A stretch of DNA of 64,000 nt from an uncultured Verrucomicrobia subdivision 3 bacterium (GTDB lineage: Bacteria; Verrucomicrobiota; Verrucomicrobiia; Limisphaerales; UBA11358). Of the stretch, positions 42,334-53,424 are shown in pieces. The position numbers and the translations under genes are program-made. Location: assembly GCA_903878805.1 (NCBI GenBank), contig CAIRJF010000011.1:119274-183273 (forward strand). The letters run 5' to 3'. Positions within the stretch are counted from its first letter, which is position 1. Each line of letters starts with the position of its first letter. The notes beneath the pieces were generated by a model that saw only the letters and a list, made by a program, of their open reading frames with translations, ran no database searches and was not told where the DNA came from.

Positions 42334-45072
42334 TTACTTTGTCTTAGCCTTGCGCTTCTCTTCAATGGCGGCTTGCGCAGCGGCCAAACGAGCGACCGGC
42401 ACGCGATACGGCGAACAGCTCACATAGGTCAAACCGACGCGATGGCAGAACTTCACGGAATCGGGGTCGCCGCCGTGTTCGCCGCAGATGCCGAGCTTGA
42501 TGCCGGGGCGGGTCTTATTGCCCTTCTCCGCCGCGATCTGGATGAGTTGGCCGACGCCAGTCTGGTCAATCGAGGCGAACGGATTCTTCTTCACGATTTC
42601 GTTTTCGGTGTAAGCGCCGAGGAATGAGCCGGAGTCGTCGCGCGACATGCCGAGGCAAGTCTGCGTGAGGTCGTTCGTGCCGAAGCTGAAGAATTCAGCC
42701 GTCTGCGCGATCTCGTCAGCGGTCAACGCGCCACGAGGAATTTCAATCATCGTGCCGACGGAGTAAGAAATTTTCACTTTCTTTTCCTTCTGCACGAGTG
42801 CGGCGACTTCGTGGACGATGGCGACCTGGAGGTCGAGTTCCTTCTTGAAGCCGACGAGCGGGATCATGATTTCTGGTTTCGCTTTGAAACCTTTCTTGGT
42901 CGCGTCCGCCGCCGCTTCCAAAACCGCGCGCGCTTGCATCCGAGTGATTTCGGGATACTTGATTCCCAAACGGCAGCCACGGAAACCGAGCATCGGATTG
43001 AACTCGTGCAGTTCGTGCACGCGATGGATAATTTTTTCAACCGGCACGTTGAGTTTCCGTGCGAGGTCCATCTGCGCCTCCTTGCTGTTCGGCAAAAATT
43101 CGTGCAGCGGCGGATCGAGGAAACGGATCGTCGCGGGATAACCTTTCAGCGCTTTGAAAATGCCGAAGAAGTCATCGCGCTGATAAGGCAGCAACTTCGC
43201 GAGCGCGGCTTCGCGCGCTTCGAGGTTGTCCGCGAGAATCATTTCGCGCATCGCATCGATGCGGTCGCCTTCGAAGAACATGTGTTCCGTGCGGGTGAGA
43301 CCGATGCCGACGGCGCCGAACGCGATGGCCTGCTCGGTTTGCTCCGGCGTGTCGGCGTTGGTGCGAACCTGAAGCTTCGTCGCTTTGGAACACCAGTTCA
43401 TCAACTGGACGTAGTTCTTATATTTCTCGGTCTTCTGCGCGACTTTGTCGTTGTTGAGCAAACCGGTGATAATTTCGGACGGAGCGGTTTTGATCTGGCC
43501 CGCGTAAACGAGACCGGACGTGCCGTCAATCGAGAGGAAGTCGCCTTCATGGAACGTGTGACCGTCAATCGTGGTAGTCTTCTTGTCGTAATCAATCGCG
43601 ACGCCCGCCGCGCCGCAGACGCAAACCTTGCCCATTTGACGGGCGACCAGAGCCGCGTGCGAGGAGACACCGCCGCGAGCGGTGAGAATGCCTTCCGCCG
43701 CGATCATGCCGCGCAAATCTTCCGGAGAAGTTTCGACGCGGACGAGCAAAACTTTTTCGCCCTTCTCGGCGGCTTGCACCGCGCGGTCGGCGTTGAAATA
43801 AATTTTGCCAGTCGCCGCGCCGGGGCCGGCGGGCAAACCAGTGGCGATGACTTTGGCTTTCTTGACTTCGCTCAAGTCGAAGATCGGCGCGAGCAATTGT
43901 TCGAGCTGATCGGCGGGGTTGCGAAGAATCGCCGTTTCCCAGTCGATGAGTTTTTCCTTCACCATGTCGGCGGCGAATTTCAACGCGGCAGCCGCCGTGC
44001 GCTTGCCGTTGCGCGTCTGGAGCATGAACAGCTTGCCGCTCTGGACGGTGAATTCGATGTCCTGCACGTCTTTGAAATGGCTTTCCAAAGTTTTGCGCAC
44101 GGCCATGAGTTCCGCATAGCTCTTCGGCATCTGCTGCTTGAGCTTGAGAACGGGCTCGGGAGTGCGAACGCCAGCGACGACATCTTCGCCCTGCGCGTTG
44201 ATCAAAAATTCTCCGTAGAATTCGTTCGTGCCATTCGCGGGATTGCGGGTGAACGCCACGCCGGAACCGGAATCATCACCGGTGTTGCCGAACACCATCG
44301 CCTGCACGTTGACAGCGGTTCCCCATTCAGCAGGAATATTATATTTGCGACGATAGACAATCGCGCGATCGTTCATCCAGGAACCAAACACGGCACCGGC
44401 GGCACCGCGCAATTGGTCCCACGGATTCGTCGGAAAATCTTTGCCGGTGCGTTCTTTGACGAGCGCCTTGAAACGCTTGACGAGTTCGGCCTGATCTTCG
44501 GCGGTGAGTTCCGAGTCAATGATGTCCTTGTGATATTTCTCGTGCTTGAATTCGTGGATGACGGTTTCAAACGGTTCGTGATCTTCGTTCGCGCGCTTCT
44601 GCACGCCGAGAACGACGTCGCCATACATCTGAATGAAACGGCGATAGCAATCCCACGCGAAGCGCGGATTCTTGGTGGCATTGGCGAGGGCGACAACCGC
44701 TTGGTCATTCAAACCCAAATTCAAAATCGTATCCATCATGCCGGGCATCGAATCGCGCGCGCCGGAGCGCACCGCGACGAGCAACGGCATGCCGGTGGTG
44801 GCGCCGAACTTGGTGCCCATGATTTTTTCCATGTTGGCGACGCCGGCTTCCATCTGCGCCTGCAGTTCCTTCGGGTAAGTTTTCTTGTGCGCGTAGAAAT
44901 AAGTGCAGACTTCGGTGGTGATGGTGAACCCGGGAGGCACCGGCAGGCCGATACGCGTCATCTCCGCCAGGTTCGCGCCCTTGCCCCCGAGCAGCGGTTT
45001 CATGCCGCCGTCGCCGTCAGCCTTTTTGTTGCCCCAAGTATATACGTATTTATTGGATTTAGCTTTTGCCAT
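42334..45072 (-). CDS. ppdK: Pyruvate, phosphate dikinase
   Basis: The 912-residue length and domains match PPDK: N-terminal ATP-grasp nucleotide-binding domain ([21 protein letters not shown]), the phosphohistidine domain with catalytic His in [18 protein letters not shown], and the C-terminal PEP/pyruvate TIM barrel ([31 protein letters not shown], with the Cys in [10 protein letters not shown]). It interconverts pyruvate and PEP using ATP, phosphate, AMP and PPi. It is transcribed alone. A 760-codon open frame on the opposite strand is a codon-usage shadow. Confidence 0.98.
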   Translation of the reverse strand: MAKAKSNKYVYTWGNKKADGDGGMKPLLGGKGANLAEMTRIGLPVPPGFTITTEVCTYFYAHKKTYPKELQAQMEAGVANMEKIMGTKFGATTGMPLLVAVRSGARDSMPGMMDTILNLGLNDQAVVALANATKNPRFAWDCYRRFIQMYGDVVLGVQKRANEDHEPFETVIHEFKHEKYHKDIIDSELTAEDQAELVKRFKALVKERTGKDFPTNPWDQLRGAAGAVFGSWMNDRAIVYRRKYNIPAEWGTAVNVQAMVFGNTGDDSGSGVAFTRNPANGTNEFYGEFLINAQGEDVVAGVRTPEPVLKLKQQMPKSYAELMAVRKTLESHFKDVQDIEFTVQSGKLFMLQTRNGKRTAAAALKFAADMVKEKLIDWETAILRNPADQLEQLLAPIFDLSEVKKAKVIATGLPAGPGAATGKIYFNADRAVQAAEKGEKVLLVRVETSPEDLRGMIAAEGILTARGGVSSHAALVARQMGKVCVCGAAGVAIDYDKKTTTIDGHTFHEGDFLSIDGTSGLVYAGQIKTAPSEIITGLLNNDKVAQKTEKYKNYVQLMNWCSKATKLQVRTNADTPEQTEQAIAFGAVGIGLTRTEHMFFEGDRIDAMREMILADNLEAREAALAKLLPYQRDDFFGIFKALKGYPATIRFLDPPLHEFLPNSKEAQMDLARKLNVPVEKIIHRVHELHEFNPMLGFRGCRLGIKYPEITRMQARAVLEAAADATKKGFKAKPEIMIPLVGFKKELDLQVAIVHEVAALVQKEKKVKISYSVGTMIEIPRGALTADEIAQTAEFFSFGTNDLTQTCLGMSRDDSGSFLGAYTENEIVKKNPFASIDQTGVGQLIQIAAEKGNKTRPGIKLGICGEHGGDPDSVKFCHRVGLTYVSCSPYRVPVARLAAAQAAIEEKRKAKTK

Positions 45073-45245
45073 AAAATATTTTCTGGTGTGTGATTACGTC
45101 TTTGAAATGACGAGCGCTGAAAATACCAAACCGATGAACGGAGTCAATGAATCTAGTATCGAAAGAGATGTTCGCTGGACGAATGCAGGCCGTCAGCGTA
45201 TTTTAAAATCACATATCATCAAATCTGGATGCGTTGATTTTTAAT

Positions 45246-45273
45246 TTGAATTGCCGTCAGTTTTGTCTATCTT
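45246..45273 (+). promoter_or_regulatory. Possible sigma-70-type promoter immediately before metH
   Basis: TTGAAT (45246-45251) and TATCTT (45268-45273) are separated by 16 bp, a plausible -35/-10 pair. The -10 hexamer ends 6 bp before the metH ATG, so a transcript starting there would be almost leaderless. No Shine-Dalgarno sequence is visible in front of this ATG. No riboswitch was recognised in 45073-45279. Confidence 0.3.
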
Positions 45274-45279
45274 GCTTTC

Positions 45280-48200
45280 ATGTCGAACAACGCCGAACTC
45301 CTGCACCGCGCCCTGCGTGAACGCATCGTCATCATTGACGGCGCGATGGGCACGACCATCCGCACCTACGGCCTCGGCGAGGCGGAGATTCGCGGCGAGC
45401 GGTTCAAGGATTCCAAAAAGGATCTGAAGAACAATGGCGATTTGTATTCGCTCACGCAGGCGGCGACAATTTGCGATATCCATCGCCGTTTTCTCGAAGC
45501 CGGCGCGGACATCATTGAGACGAATACGTTTTCTGCGACGAGCATCGGCCAGAGCGAATTTTTCGTGGACGACCCGCGCGAACACGGCGGCCGCAAAGAC
45601 CCGGCGTTTTATCAGGGCGTCATCGAGAACAAATTTCTAAACGACCTCGCGTGGGAAATCAACGAACAATCCGCCAAGCAATGCCGAGAGTGGTGCGATC
45701 GCATCGCGAACAAAACGGGTCGTCCGCGTTTCGTCGCGGGCGCGGTCGGACCGCTGACTGTTTCACTTTCCAATTCACCGGATGCGGATGACGCCGGTTT
45801 TCGCGTCTGCACGTTTGACCAAGTGAAGACCGCTTATACGCACCAAATTCGCGGCCTCATCGCGGGCGGCTCGGACATTTTGCTTGTGGAAACAATTTTT
45901 GATTCGCTCAATGCCAAAGCCGCGCTCGTGGCGATTCAGGAAGTTTTTGAGCAGGACAAAAAAATTCTGCCGATAATGATTTCTGCCGCTGTAGGGCGCG
46001 GTGGCGAGACGATGATTTCGGCGCAGACCATCGAGGCGTATTGGAACGCGATGAAACATGTGAAGCCCATCGCCATCGGATTGAACTGCTCGCTCGGTCC
46101 AGATTTGATGAGGCCGTTCCTCGCGGAACTCGCAGAAAAATCCGACGCCGCAATTTCGTGCTATCCGAACGCGGGTTTGCCAAATCCGCTCTCGCCAACT
46201 GGTTTTGATTTGAAGCCGGAAGACATGGGGAATTTTCTAGGCGAATTTGCCAACAGTAATTTGATCAACATCGCCGGCGGCTGCTGCGGCAACACGCCCG
46301 AACACATCGCGGCGATTGCGAAGGCGCTGGAAAACAAACCGCCGCGTGAAACGAAAACTGAAAATAAGTTTTCTACGGGCGCGGCGATTCCGTTGCGCTT
46401 GAGCGGTTCGCAGCCGTTCACGCAGCAGATTGGGCAGTTCATCATGATCGGCGAACGCACGAACGTAGCCGGTTCGCCGAAGTTTGCGAAGCTCATCAAG
46501 GAAAATAAATACGAGGAAGCGGTCGCCGTCGCGCGACAGCAGGTTGAGAACGGCGCGAACATCATCGACATCTGCATGGACGAAGGGATGATTGATGGCG
46601 TCACGGCGATAACGCGCTTTCTGCAATTGCTCGGCAGCGAACCGGAAGTCGCTAAAGTGCCGTTCATGGTGGATTCGTCGAAATGGGAAGTCATCGAAGC
46701 CGGTTTGAAATGCGTTCAGGGCAAAGGCATCGTGAATTCCATTTCAATGAAAGGCGGAGAGGCGCTTTTCCGCGAACACGCCCAAAAGGTTTTGAGATAT
46801 GGCGCAGCGGTCGTCGTGATGGCGTTCGACGAACAAGGCCAGGCGGCGACTTATGCCGAAAAAATTCGCATCTGCGAACGCGCCTACAAAATTCTCGTGG
46901 ACGAAGTCGGCTTTCCGCCGGAGGACATTATTTTTGACCCGAACATTTTGACCGTCGGCACGGGAATCGAAGAGCATAATAATTACGCCGTGGATTTCAT
47001 CGAAGCCACGCGCTGGATCAAAAATAATTTGCCGCACGCGAAAGTCAGCGGCGGCGTGTCGAACGTGTCGTTTGGTTTTCGCGGCAACAACCCCGTGCGC
47101 GAGGCGATGCACAGCGCGTTTTTGTTTCACGCCAAAAATGCGGGCATGGACATGGGCATCGTCAACGCCGGCATGTTGGAAATTTACGACGAGATCGAGC
47201 CGGAGCTGAAAGAACTCGTCGAAGATGTTTTGCTGAACCGCCGTCCTGACGCGACCGAACGACTGGTGACGTTTGGTGAAAAATTAAAAGCGGCTGCGGC
47301 TGGCACAACTGTCAGCGACAAAAAAGTCGAGGAAGAATGGCGCAAGGGCACGATTGAAGAACGGCTCGCGCACTCGCTTGTCAAAGGCATTGATCTCTAC
47401 ATTGACGCCGACACCGAGGAAGCGCGCGTCAAATACGGCAAACCACTTTCCGTCATCGAAGGCCCGTTGATGGCGGGCATGAGCGTCGTCGGCGATTTGT
47501 TCGGCGCGGGCAAAATGTTTTTGCCGCAGGTGGTGAAATCCGCGCGCGTGATGAAAAAATCCGTCGCGTATCTCACACCATTTATGGAAGCCGAAAAAGC
47601 CGCGATGATTGCGCGCGGCGAAGTCGTGAAGGCGCAGGGCAAAATTGTTTTAGCAACCGTCAAAGGTGACGTGCATGACATCGGCAAGAACATCGTCGGC
47701 GTCGTGCTCGCGTGCAACAACTACGAGGTCATTGACATGGGCGTGATGGTTCCGTGCGAAAAAATTCTTGAACGCGCGAAGCTCGAAAAGGCCGACATCA
47801 TCGGCTTGAGCGGATTGATCACGCCATCGTTGGATGAGATGGTTCACGTCGCGCGCGAAATGGAGCGTCAAAATTTCAAAGTGCCGCTGCTCATCGGCGG
47901 CGCGACGACGAGCCGCGCGCACACGGCGGTGAAAGTCGCGCAGCATTATAGTGAGCCGGTTGTTCACGTGCTCGACGCCTCGCGCGCCGTGCCGGTGACG
48001 AGCAGTTTGTTGAGCAAGGACGGCAAAGCTGCGTTCGTGAAAAATCTGCGCGACGATTACGAGAAACTTCGCACGCAGCACGCCAGCTCCCAGATAAAAT
48101 TACTTTCGCTCGCCGCCGCGCGCGCCAATGCGCCGAAGTTGAAGTATGACGATTTGCCGAAACCGGAATTTTTGGGCGGCATAACAACCACCATCGAAAA

Positions 48201-49080
48201 CGGTTCGCTCGTTGAGATCGCCAAGTTCATTGATTGGACGCCCTTTTTCCATACTTGGGAATTGCGCGGCGTTTATCCGAAAATTTTGCAGCACGAAAAG
48301 CACGGCGAGGAGGCCACCAAACTTTTTGCCGATGCGCAGAAGATGCTGGCCAAAGTCATCGCCGAAAAACTGCTGACGCCGCGCGCAGTTTATGGGACGT
48401 TCCCCGCAAACCGCGTAGGAGACGACGTGGAAATCTACTGGGATGAAACCCGAACCTCGGTCAAGTCCACGCTTCATTTTCTCCGCCAGCAAATTGACAA
48501 AGGCGACGGCACGCCAAATTATTGTCTCGCCGATTTCATTGCTCCCAAAGGCTCGCCCGATTTCATCGGCGCGTTTGCCGTGACCGCTGGCGAGGAAGCG
48601 AAGACTCTTGCGGACGAATACAAAAAACAGAACGACGATTACAACGCCATTATGATCGAGGCCATCGCCGATCGTTTGGCCGAGGCCTACGCCGAGGGCT
48701 TGCACAAACAAGTTCGCAATGAATGGGGCTTTGGCAAAAGTGAAAATCTCACGACCGAAGATTTGATCGAAGAAAAATATCGTGGGATTCGGCCCGCACC
48801 CGGCTATCCGGCTTGCCCCGATCACACCGAAAAAGAAATCATTTGGAAACTGATTGACGTGGAAAAAAGCACGGGTATCAAGCTCACGGAGAGTTTCGCC
48901 ATGTGGCCGGGCAGTTCTGTAAGCGGACTTTATTTCGCGCATCCCGATTCAAAATATTTCGCCGTTGGCAAACTCGGCAAAGATCAGGTCGAAGATTTGG
49001 CGAAGCGCAAAGGCAAATCCGCCTCGGAAATGGAACGCTGGCTTGGGCCGTGGCTGAATTACGATCCGGCCAAAGACTGA
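45280..49080 (+). CDS. metH: Cobalamin-dependent methionine synthase
   Basis: The 1266-residue protein has all four MetH modules: homocysteine-binding domain ([15 protein letters not shown]; zinc cysteines in [10 protein letters not shown] and [11 protein letters not shown]), the pterin-binding domain ([16 protein letters not shown]), the cobalamin domain with D-x-H-x-x-G in [14 protein letters not shown], and the AdoMet-binding reactivation domain ([18 protein letters not shown]). It transfers a methyl group from methyltetrahydrofolate to homocysteine. With mtnA it indicates methionine synthesis and salvage. It is probably the first gene of a unit followed by the DUF151 and holA genes. Confidence 0.98.
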   Translation: MSNNAELLHRALRERIVIIDGAMGTTIRTYGLGEAEIRGERFKDSKKDLKNNGDLYSLTQAATICDIHRRFLEAGADIIETNTFSATSIGQSEFFVDDPREHGGRKDPAFYQGVIENKFLNDLAWEINEQSAKQCREWCDRIANKTGRPRFVAGAVGPLTVSLSNSPDADDAGFRVCTFDQVKTAYTHQIRGLIAGGSDILLVETIFDSLNAKAALVAIQEVFEQDKKILPIMISAAVGRGGETMISAQTIEAYWNAMKHVKPIAIGLNCSLGPDLMRPFLAELAEKSDAAISCYPNAGLPNPLSPTGFDLKPEDMGNFLGEFANSNLINIAGGCCGNTPEHIAAIAKALENKPPRETKTENKFSTGAAIPLRLSGSQPFTQQIGQFIMIGERTNVAGSPKFAKLIKENKYEEAVAVARQQVENGANIIDICMDEGMIDGVTAITRFLQLLGSEPEVAKVPFMVDSSKWEVIEAGLKCVQGKGIVNSISMKGGEALFREHAQKVLRYGAAVVVMAFDEQGQAATYAEKIRICERAYKILVDEVGFPPEDIIFDPNILTVGTGIEEHNNYAVDFIEATRWIKNNLPHAKVSGGVSNVSFGFRGNNPVREAMHSAFLFHAKNAGMDMGIVNAGMLEIYDEIEPELKELVEDVLLNRRPDATERLVTFGEKLKAAAAGTTVSDKKVEEEWRKGTIEERLAHSLVKGIDLYIDADTEEARVKYGKPLSVIEGPLMAGMSVVGDLFGAGKMFLPQVVKSARVMKKSVAYLTPFMEAEKAAMIARGEVVKAQGKIVLATVKGDVHDIGKNIVGVVLACNNYEVIDMGVMVPCEKILERAKLEKADIIGLSGLITPSLDEMVHVAREMERQNFKVPLLIGGATTSRAHTAVKVAQHYSEPVVHVLDASRAVPVTSSLLSKDGKAAFVKNLRDDYEKLRTQHASSQIKLLSLAAARANAPKLKYDDLPKPEFLGGITTTIENGSLVEIAKFIDWTPFFHTWELRGVYPKILQHEKHGEEATKLFADAQKMLAKVIAEKLLTPRAVYGTFPANRVGDDVEIYWDETRTSVKSTLHFLRQQIDKGDGTPNYCLADFIAPKGSPDFIGAFAVTAGEEAKTLADEYKKQNDDYNAIMIEAIADRLAEAYAEGLHKQVRNEWGFGKSENLTTEDLIEEKYRGIRPAPGYPACPDHTEKEIIWKLIDVEKSTGIKLTESFAMWPGSSVSGLYFAHPDSKYFAVGKLGKDQVEDLAKRKGKSASEMERWLGPWLNYDPAKD

Positions 49081-49123
49081 ACGGCGGACTTGTTTTTCGG
49101 TGATTTCATCCTAGATTGAACGC

Positions 49124-49582
49124 ATGAAGAACGAAGTGGTGCCGGTGCAGATTCGCGGCATTCTCCCTGCCAACAACGGCTGCGCGTTGTTCGTCGGCAA
49201 TGACAAGAAGGTTTTTGTCATTAACGTCGAGCCGCAGATGGGCGCGGTCATCGGGATGTTTCTGCGCGACACGCCGAAGGAGCGCCCGCTTACGCATGAC
49301 CTCGTCAACCGCATTTTTCAGGGTTTCGGAATCACGGTTGAACGCGTGGTTATTACCGACTTAAAAAACTCTACTTACTTTGCGCGGCTTATTTTGCAAC
49401 AGCAAAACGAGGTCGCCCGCAAAATCGTGGAACTGGACGCGCGTCCGAGCGATTGTCTAGCACTCGCAGCTGCGCAGAAAAAACCGATTTTCGTTTCCGC
49501 CGAACTGTTCAAGGAAGTTGATGATATGACGGAGGTGCTCGACAAGATGAACGAGTCCGGCGGCGAAACGGAAGCCGACTGA
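49124..49582 (+). CDS. Bifunctional nuclease family protein (DUF151)
   Basis: The 152-residue protein matches DUF151: VGNDKKVFVINVEPQMGAVI, the acid/glycine-rich RPLTHDLVNRIFQGFGI, VVITDLKNSTYFARLIL and the C-terminal LDARPSDCLALAAAQKKPIFV, which has the D-A-R-P-S-D motif typical of the family. Some members show nuclease activity on DNA and RNA; in plants one was described as a bifunctional nuclease. It lies 43 bp after metH and 1 bp before holA. Confidence 0.92.
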   Translation: MKNEVVPVQIRGILPANNGCALFVGNDKKVFVINVEPQMGAVIGMFLRDTPKERPLTHDLVNRIFQGFGITVERVVITDLKNSTYFARLILQQQNEVARKIVELDARPSDCLALAAAQKKPIFVSAELFKEVDDMTEVLDKMNESGGETEAD

Positions 49583-49583
49583 A

Positions 49584-50714
49584 ATGGCCGCCGCCAAATC
49601 CACTTCTCTTGCGCTGGTCTGCGGTGATGATGATTTCGCCGTGAAACAGCGCGCAAAAAAACTTTTCCAAGAATGGTCGGCGGAACTTGGGGGCATGGAT
49701 CATGAGACCATAGAGGCGACCGTTAGCAATGGCGGCGACGCGTTGAATGTCGTTGGTAAACTGCGCGAAGCCTTGCAAACACTACCTTTTTTCGGTGGCG
49801 GCAAAGTCGTCTGGCTGCGTGATTGCAATTTTCTCGGTGAAGATAGAACAGCTTCATCCGCCGCCGTGACGGAAACGCTGGCGGAGCTGGCGGAGGAATT
49901 AAAAAGTTTTTCTTTTCAAAATGTCCGGCTGCTCGTCAGCGCGGGCAAAGTGGATAAGCGGAAGGTATTTTACAAGACGCTCGACAAAATCGGCACGACG
50001 GAAATTTTTGAAGCTTGGTCGCAGGACGACAAGGACTGGGCGGAACGCGCGCAAATGGCGGCACGCGAGTCGGTGCGGAAAAGCGACAAGGAAATTTCCG
50101 GCGCGGCACTGGGCGAACTGGTGAGCCGTGCTGGCGGCAACGCGCGGCAACTGGAAAATGAAATTGAAAAGCTGTGCGTCTTCACCGGCGAACGAAAAAA
50201 AATTGAGCTGGCGGACGTGACCGCGATTTGTGCACTCAACAAGACGGCGAAGGCGTTCGCGTTGGGCGATGCGTTGGGCGACCGCGATTTGCCGCGTCTG
50301 CTCAAGCGATTGGACGAGGAACTTTGGGAGACAAAGTTCGACAAGGACAAATCGGAAATCGGCCTGCTTTACGGGCTGATCGGCAAGGTGCGCGCAATGT
50401 TGCTGCTCAAGGAAATGTTGCGCGAAGGCTGGGTGAAGGAGACGCATGACTACAACCATTTCAAATCCCAACTCGAGCGCGTGCCAGCGAGCCAGATGCC
50501 GGCGGAAAAGAAATTTAATCCGCTGGCGTTAAGCCCGTATGTGCTGTTCAAGGCGCTGCCGCAGGTGAAAAAGTATTCCTCGGCGGAACTGGTGCGCGCG
50601 ATGGACGTGCTGTTGCGCTGCAACCAGCGGCTCGTGTCGAGCGGGCTGGACGAAGCGCTTGTCTTGCAGCAGGCGTTGGTGCAGATTGTGACGCCGGGCG
50701 CATCCGGCAATTAA
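49584..50714 (+). CDS. holA: DNA polymerase III subunit delta
   Basis: The 376-residue protein shows the HolA/YqeN layout: an N-terminal AAA+-like domain starting ALVCGDDDFAVKQRAKKLF, LPFFGGGKVVWLRDCNFL, a second domain with LGELVSRAGGNARQLENEIEKL, and the C-terminal collar domain (KFNPLALSPYVLFKALPQVKKYSSAEL). It opens the beta clamp as part of the clamp loader. It begins 1 bp after the DUF151 stop codon and precedes the STAS gene by 11 bp. Confidence 0.9.
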   Translation: MAAAKSTSLALVCGDDDFAVKQRAKKLFQEWSAELGGMDHETIEATVSNGGDALNVVGKLREALQTLPFFGGGKVVWLRDCNFLGEDRTASSAAVTETLAELAEELKSFSFQNVRLLVSAGKVDKRKVFYKTLDKIGTTEIFEAWSQDDKDWAERAQMAARESVRKSDKEISGAALGELVSRAGGNARQLENEIEKLCVFTGERKKIELADVTAICALNKTAKAFALGDALGDRDLPRLLKRLDEELWETKFDKDKSEIGLLYGLIGKVRAMLLLKEMLREGWVKETHDYNHFKSQLERVPASQMPAEKKFNPLALSPYVLFKALPQVKKYSSAELVRAMDVLLRCNQRLVSSGLDEALVLQQALVQIVTPGASGN

Positions 50715-50725
50715 ATTTTAAAACC

Positions 50726-51244
50726 ATGCCATCTGCCAATTTATCAGTGCTGGTCGGTAAGAATTTTGTCTGCATCAAAATTGCGGGGCGCGCGAACTTC
50801 GCGTCCAGCCCGGATTTCAAAACGCTGTTGCGGGAGCTGGCGCAAAAGGGGTTCGGCCACTTCATCATTGATTTGAGCGAGTGTGTGCTGATGGACAGCA
50901 CTTTTCTCGGCGTGCTGGCCGGCTTCGGCATCAAGCTGAATCCCCAAGGCGCACCAGCCGAGCGCGGCATCGAGCTGCACAACGCCACGCCACGCGTCAG
51001 CGATTTACTAGAAAACCTCGGCGCGGCACACCTGTTCAAACTCACCAGCGGCCCGATGCAACTGCCCGCCGACGTGAAAACCTGCACGCCGGAATCCATC
51101 AACCCGTCGCATGAGCAGATTGCGCGCACGAGTCTCGAGGCGCATCAAACCCTGATGGCGATGAATCCGGAAAACGTCGCGCGCTTCAAGGACGTCACGC
51201 AGTTTCTCGCGGAAGACTTGAAGAACATCGAAAAATCTTCCTGA
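50726..51244 (+). CDS. STAS-domain anti-sigma factor antagonist-like protein
   Basis: The 172-residue protein has an N-terminal STAS domain (about residues 5-105) with the phospho-acceptor serine S58 in SECVLMDSTFLGVLAGFGI. The remaining 65 residues are charged and helical. STAS proteins are released from or bind partner-switch kinases; no RsbW-like kinase gene lies nearby. It follows holA by 11 bp and ends before a strong bidirectional terminator. Confidence 0.85.
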   Translation: MPSANLSVLVGKNFVCIKIAGRANFASSPDFKTLLRELAQKGFGHFIIDLSECVLMDSTFLGVLAGFGIKLNPQGAPAERGIELHNATPRVSDLLENLGAAHLFKLTSGPMQLPADVKTCTPESINPSHEQIARTSLEAHQTLMAMNPENVARFKDVTQFLAEDLKNIEKSS

Positions 51245-51271
51245 CGCGGTTCCAATCATTTTCAAAATAAA

Positions 51272-51301
51272 AAAAGCGGCGGTCACTCGACCGCCGCTTT
51301 T
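51272..51301. terminator. Bidirectional terminator between convergent STAS and ftsH genes
   Basis: AAAAGCGGCGGTC (51272-51284) and GACCGCCGCTTTT (51289-51301) form a 13-bp stem with a 4-nt loop, flanked by A-rich and T-rich runs. It can terminate both the STAS gene (plus) and ftsH (minus). Confidence 0.92.
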
Positions 51302-51314
51302 GCGTTGGAAAAAA

Positions 51315-53351
51315 TCAGACTGCCGGCGCGGGCGTCGGCGTGCCGAGGCCGGATAATTTTGGCGGCGCGCTTTTCGGCGGGTTTTCCGGTAGCGGCGTCC
51401 CGGCGGGCGCACCCATCATCGGCTTGAGATTCTCCGGCGGCTTGGGCGGCGGCGTAAAGCTGCCCGTATTGACGATGTCCGCAACTTGCACGCCATCAAG
51501 CGTTTCAAATTCCAGCAATGCTTTGGCGATGATTTCCAGTTTGTCGCGATGCGTCTCGATGATGTTTTTTGCGGTGTTGAACGCGTTGTCAATGATGAGC
51601 TTGATTTCGGCGTCAATCTGCTCTGCCGTCACCTCGCTATATTCTTTGGCGCGCTGCTGCATCATGTCACGACCGAGGAAAACATATTCGTTAGCCTCGC
51701 CGTAAAGCACCATGCCGAGCTTGTCGCTCATGCCGTAGTGCATGACCATCGCCTTGGCCATGCTGGTGGCCTGCTGGATGTCGCCCGCCGCGCCAGTGGA
51801 AATATCGTCGGAAACAATCTGTTCAGCAATGCGGCCAGCCATGGTCACGGCAATCGTATCAAGCATTTCCTTACGGCGGCGGCTCAACACGTCGTCCTTG
51901 GGCAGATACATCGTGGCGCCGAGCGCCTGACCGCGCGGGATGATGGTGACCTTGTGCAACGGGTGCGTGTGTTTGAGCACGACGTTGACGAGCGCGTGGC
52001 CAGCTTCGTGCCACGCGGTAAATTTCTTTTCCTCATCGGTCATTGCGAGGCTCCGGCGTTCGCGACCCCAACGGACTTTGTCGCGCGCTTCTTCCAATTC
52101 TTTTTGTTCAATGGCTTTTTTGCCGGTGCGCGCCGCGAGCAACGCCGCTTCGTTCAGCAAATTCGCCAGCTCCGCGCCGGAGTAACCCGGCGTGCCGCGC
52201 GCGATGACAGACAAATCCACATTCGTCGCGAGCTTCACGTTCTTGGCGTGAACTTTCAAAATCGCCTCGCGGCCGCGCACGTCGGGCAGATTCACCGTGA
52301 CCTGACGATCAAAACGACCTGGACGCAACAGCGCCGGGTCAAGCACGTCGGGACGATTCGTTGCCGCAATAATGATGATTCCCTCCTGCGTGTCGAAACC
52401 GTCCATCTCCACGAGCAGCGCGTTCAAAGTTTGTTCGCGTTCGTCGTTGCCGCCACCGAGACCATGACCGCGGCTGCGACCAACGGCGTCAATTTCATCA
52501 ATGAAAATCAAACAAGGCGTGGACTTGCGCGCCTGCTCAAACATGTCGCGCACACGGCTAGCGCCGACACCGACGAACATTTCGACGAAATCTGAACCGC
52601 TGATGCTGAAGAATGCCGCATCGGCTTCGCCCGCGATGGCTTTAGCCAAAAGCGTTTTTCCCGTGCCGGGCGGTCCAATCATCAAAACGCCTTTCGGAAT
52701 GCGTCCGCCGAGGCGCTGAAATTTTTTCGGATCTTTCAAAAATTCGACGAGTTCGGAAACTTCCTCCATCGCTTCCTCCACGCCCGCAACATCCTTGAAA
52801 GTGGTTTTGTTGCGATCCTTTGCGAGCATCCGCGCCTTGCTTTTGCCGAAGCTCAAAGCGCCCTTGCCCGCAGCCTTGATTTGGCGGATGAAGAAAAACC
52901 AGAACAGCAGCGCCAAAATCACGAACGGCGCGACCCCCCAAAGCAAATTCATCACCGCCGCATTCGGCGCGCCCGCCTCAATTTTGTCTGAGACCAAAAG
53001 CTGGTCGAGCATCTTCTGCGTCAACATCGCGTTGGGCGAGACGAACGGAATTTTCGTCTTGCCGTCTTTGGCGTCAAAATACTCGCCGGAAATTGGCGTC
53101 AGCGGCGCGGACTGCGCGTTGAAATTGATGGTCGCGTGTGCAATCTGGTTGGATGAGAACTTCGTCAGAAAATCCGACTGCGACAGCACCGCTGGCGTGG
53201 CCGTGATGCGGTTCTTCATCATGAACAGGGCCACAATCACTACAATGATGCCCGCCCAAGCCAGCAGCGTGAACGTCTGGTTCTGGTTGAAGCCATTGCC
53301 GGACGGCTTTTTTTTGCCGCCGTCTTTCAGGTTGGAGTTGTCGTCTGGCAT
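51315..53351 (-). CDS. ftsH: ATP-dependent zinc metalloprotease FtsH
   Basis: From ATG 53351 the product has 678 residues: two transmembrane helices (about 29-48 and 140-160) flanking a periplasmic domain, the AAA module (Walker A in [14 protein letters not shown], Walker B in [14 protein letters not shown] in [18 protein letters not shown]) and the zinc protease motif H-E-A-G-H in [13 protein letters not shown]. It degrades membrane and regulatory proteins. The C-terminus is Pro-rich. The frame extends to 53456, but the ATG at 53351 fits other FtsH proteins better. A divergent promoter region of 73 bp separates it from dus. Confidence 0.97.
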   Translation of the reverse strand: MPDDNSNLKDGGKKKPSGNGFNQNQTFTLLAWAGIIVVIVALFMMKNRITATPAVLSQSDFLTKFSSNQIAHATINFNAQSAPLTPISGEYFDAKDGKTKIPFVSPNAMLTQKMLDQLLVSDKIEAGAPNAAVMNLLWGVAPFVILALLFWFFFIRQIKAAGKGALSFGKSKARMLAKDRNKTTFKDVAGVEEAMEEVSELVEFLKDPKKFQRLGGRIPKGVLMIGPPGTGKTLLAKAIAGEADAAFFSISGSDFVEMFVGVGASRVRDMFEQARKSTPCLIFIDEIDAVGRSRGHGLGGGNDEREQTLNALLVEMDGFDTQEGIIIIAATNRPDVLDPALLRPGRFDRQVTVNLPDVRGREAILKVHAKNVKLATNVDLSVIARGTPGYSGAELANLLNEAALLAARTGKKAIEQKELEEARDKVRWGRERRSLAMTDEEKKFTAWHEAGHALVNVVLKHTHPLHKVTIIPRGQALGATMYLPKDDVLSRRRKEMLDTIAVTMAGRIAEQIVSDDISTGAAGDIQQATSMAKAMVMHYGMSDKLGMVLYGEANEYVFLGRDMMQQRAKEYSEVTAEQIDAEIKLIIDNAFNTAKNIIETHRDKLEIIAKALLEFETLDGVQVADIVNTGSFTPPPKPPENLKPMMGAPAGTPLPENPPKSAPPKLSGLGTPTPAPAV

Positions 53352-53424
53352 TTGTTTTTCAGTGCGGCAAGCTATCACGCCATTACCGCTTTCGCAATCA
53401 ATCAATTCCGCTACCATCACCCCG

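Noticed and set aside
42811..45093. Open frame of 760 codons opposite ppdK (plus strand)
   Set aside because: It mirrors ppdK exactly, has Arg/His/Phe-rich shadow composition and no domain. ppdK is unmistakable, so this is a product of its codon usage.
45073..45279. Possible SAM/SAH or cobalamin riboswitch upstream of metH
   Set aside because: No conserved core or pairing pattern of these riboswitches could be found by eye.
52795..53424. N-terminal extension of the dus frame
   Set aside because: The extra 210 codons are antisense to ftsH; the ATG at 53425 begins the typical Dus sequence.
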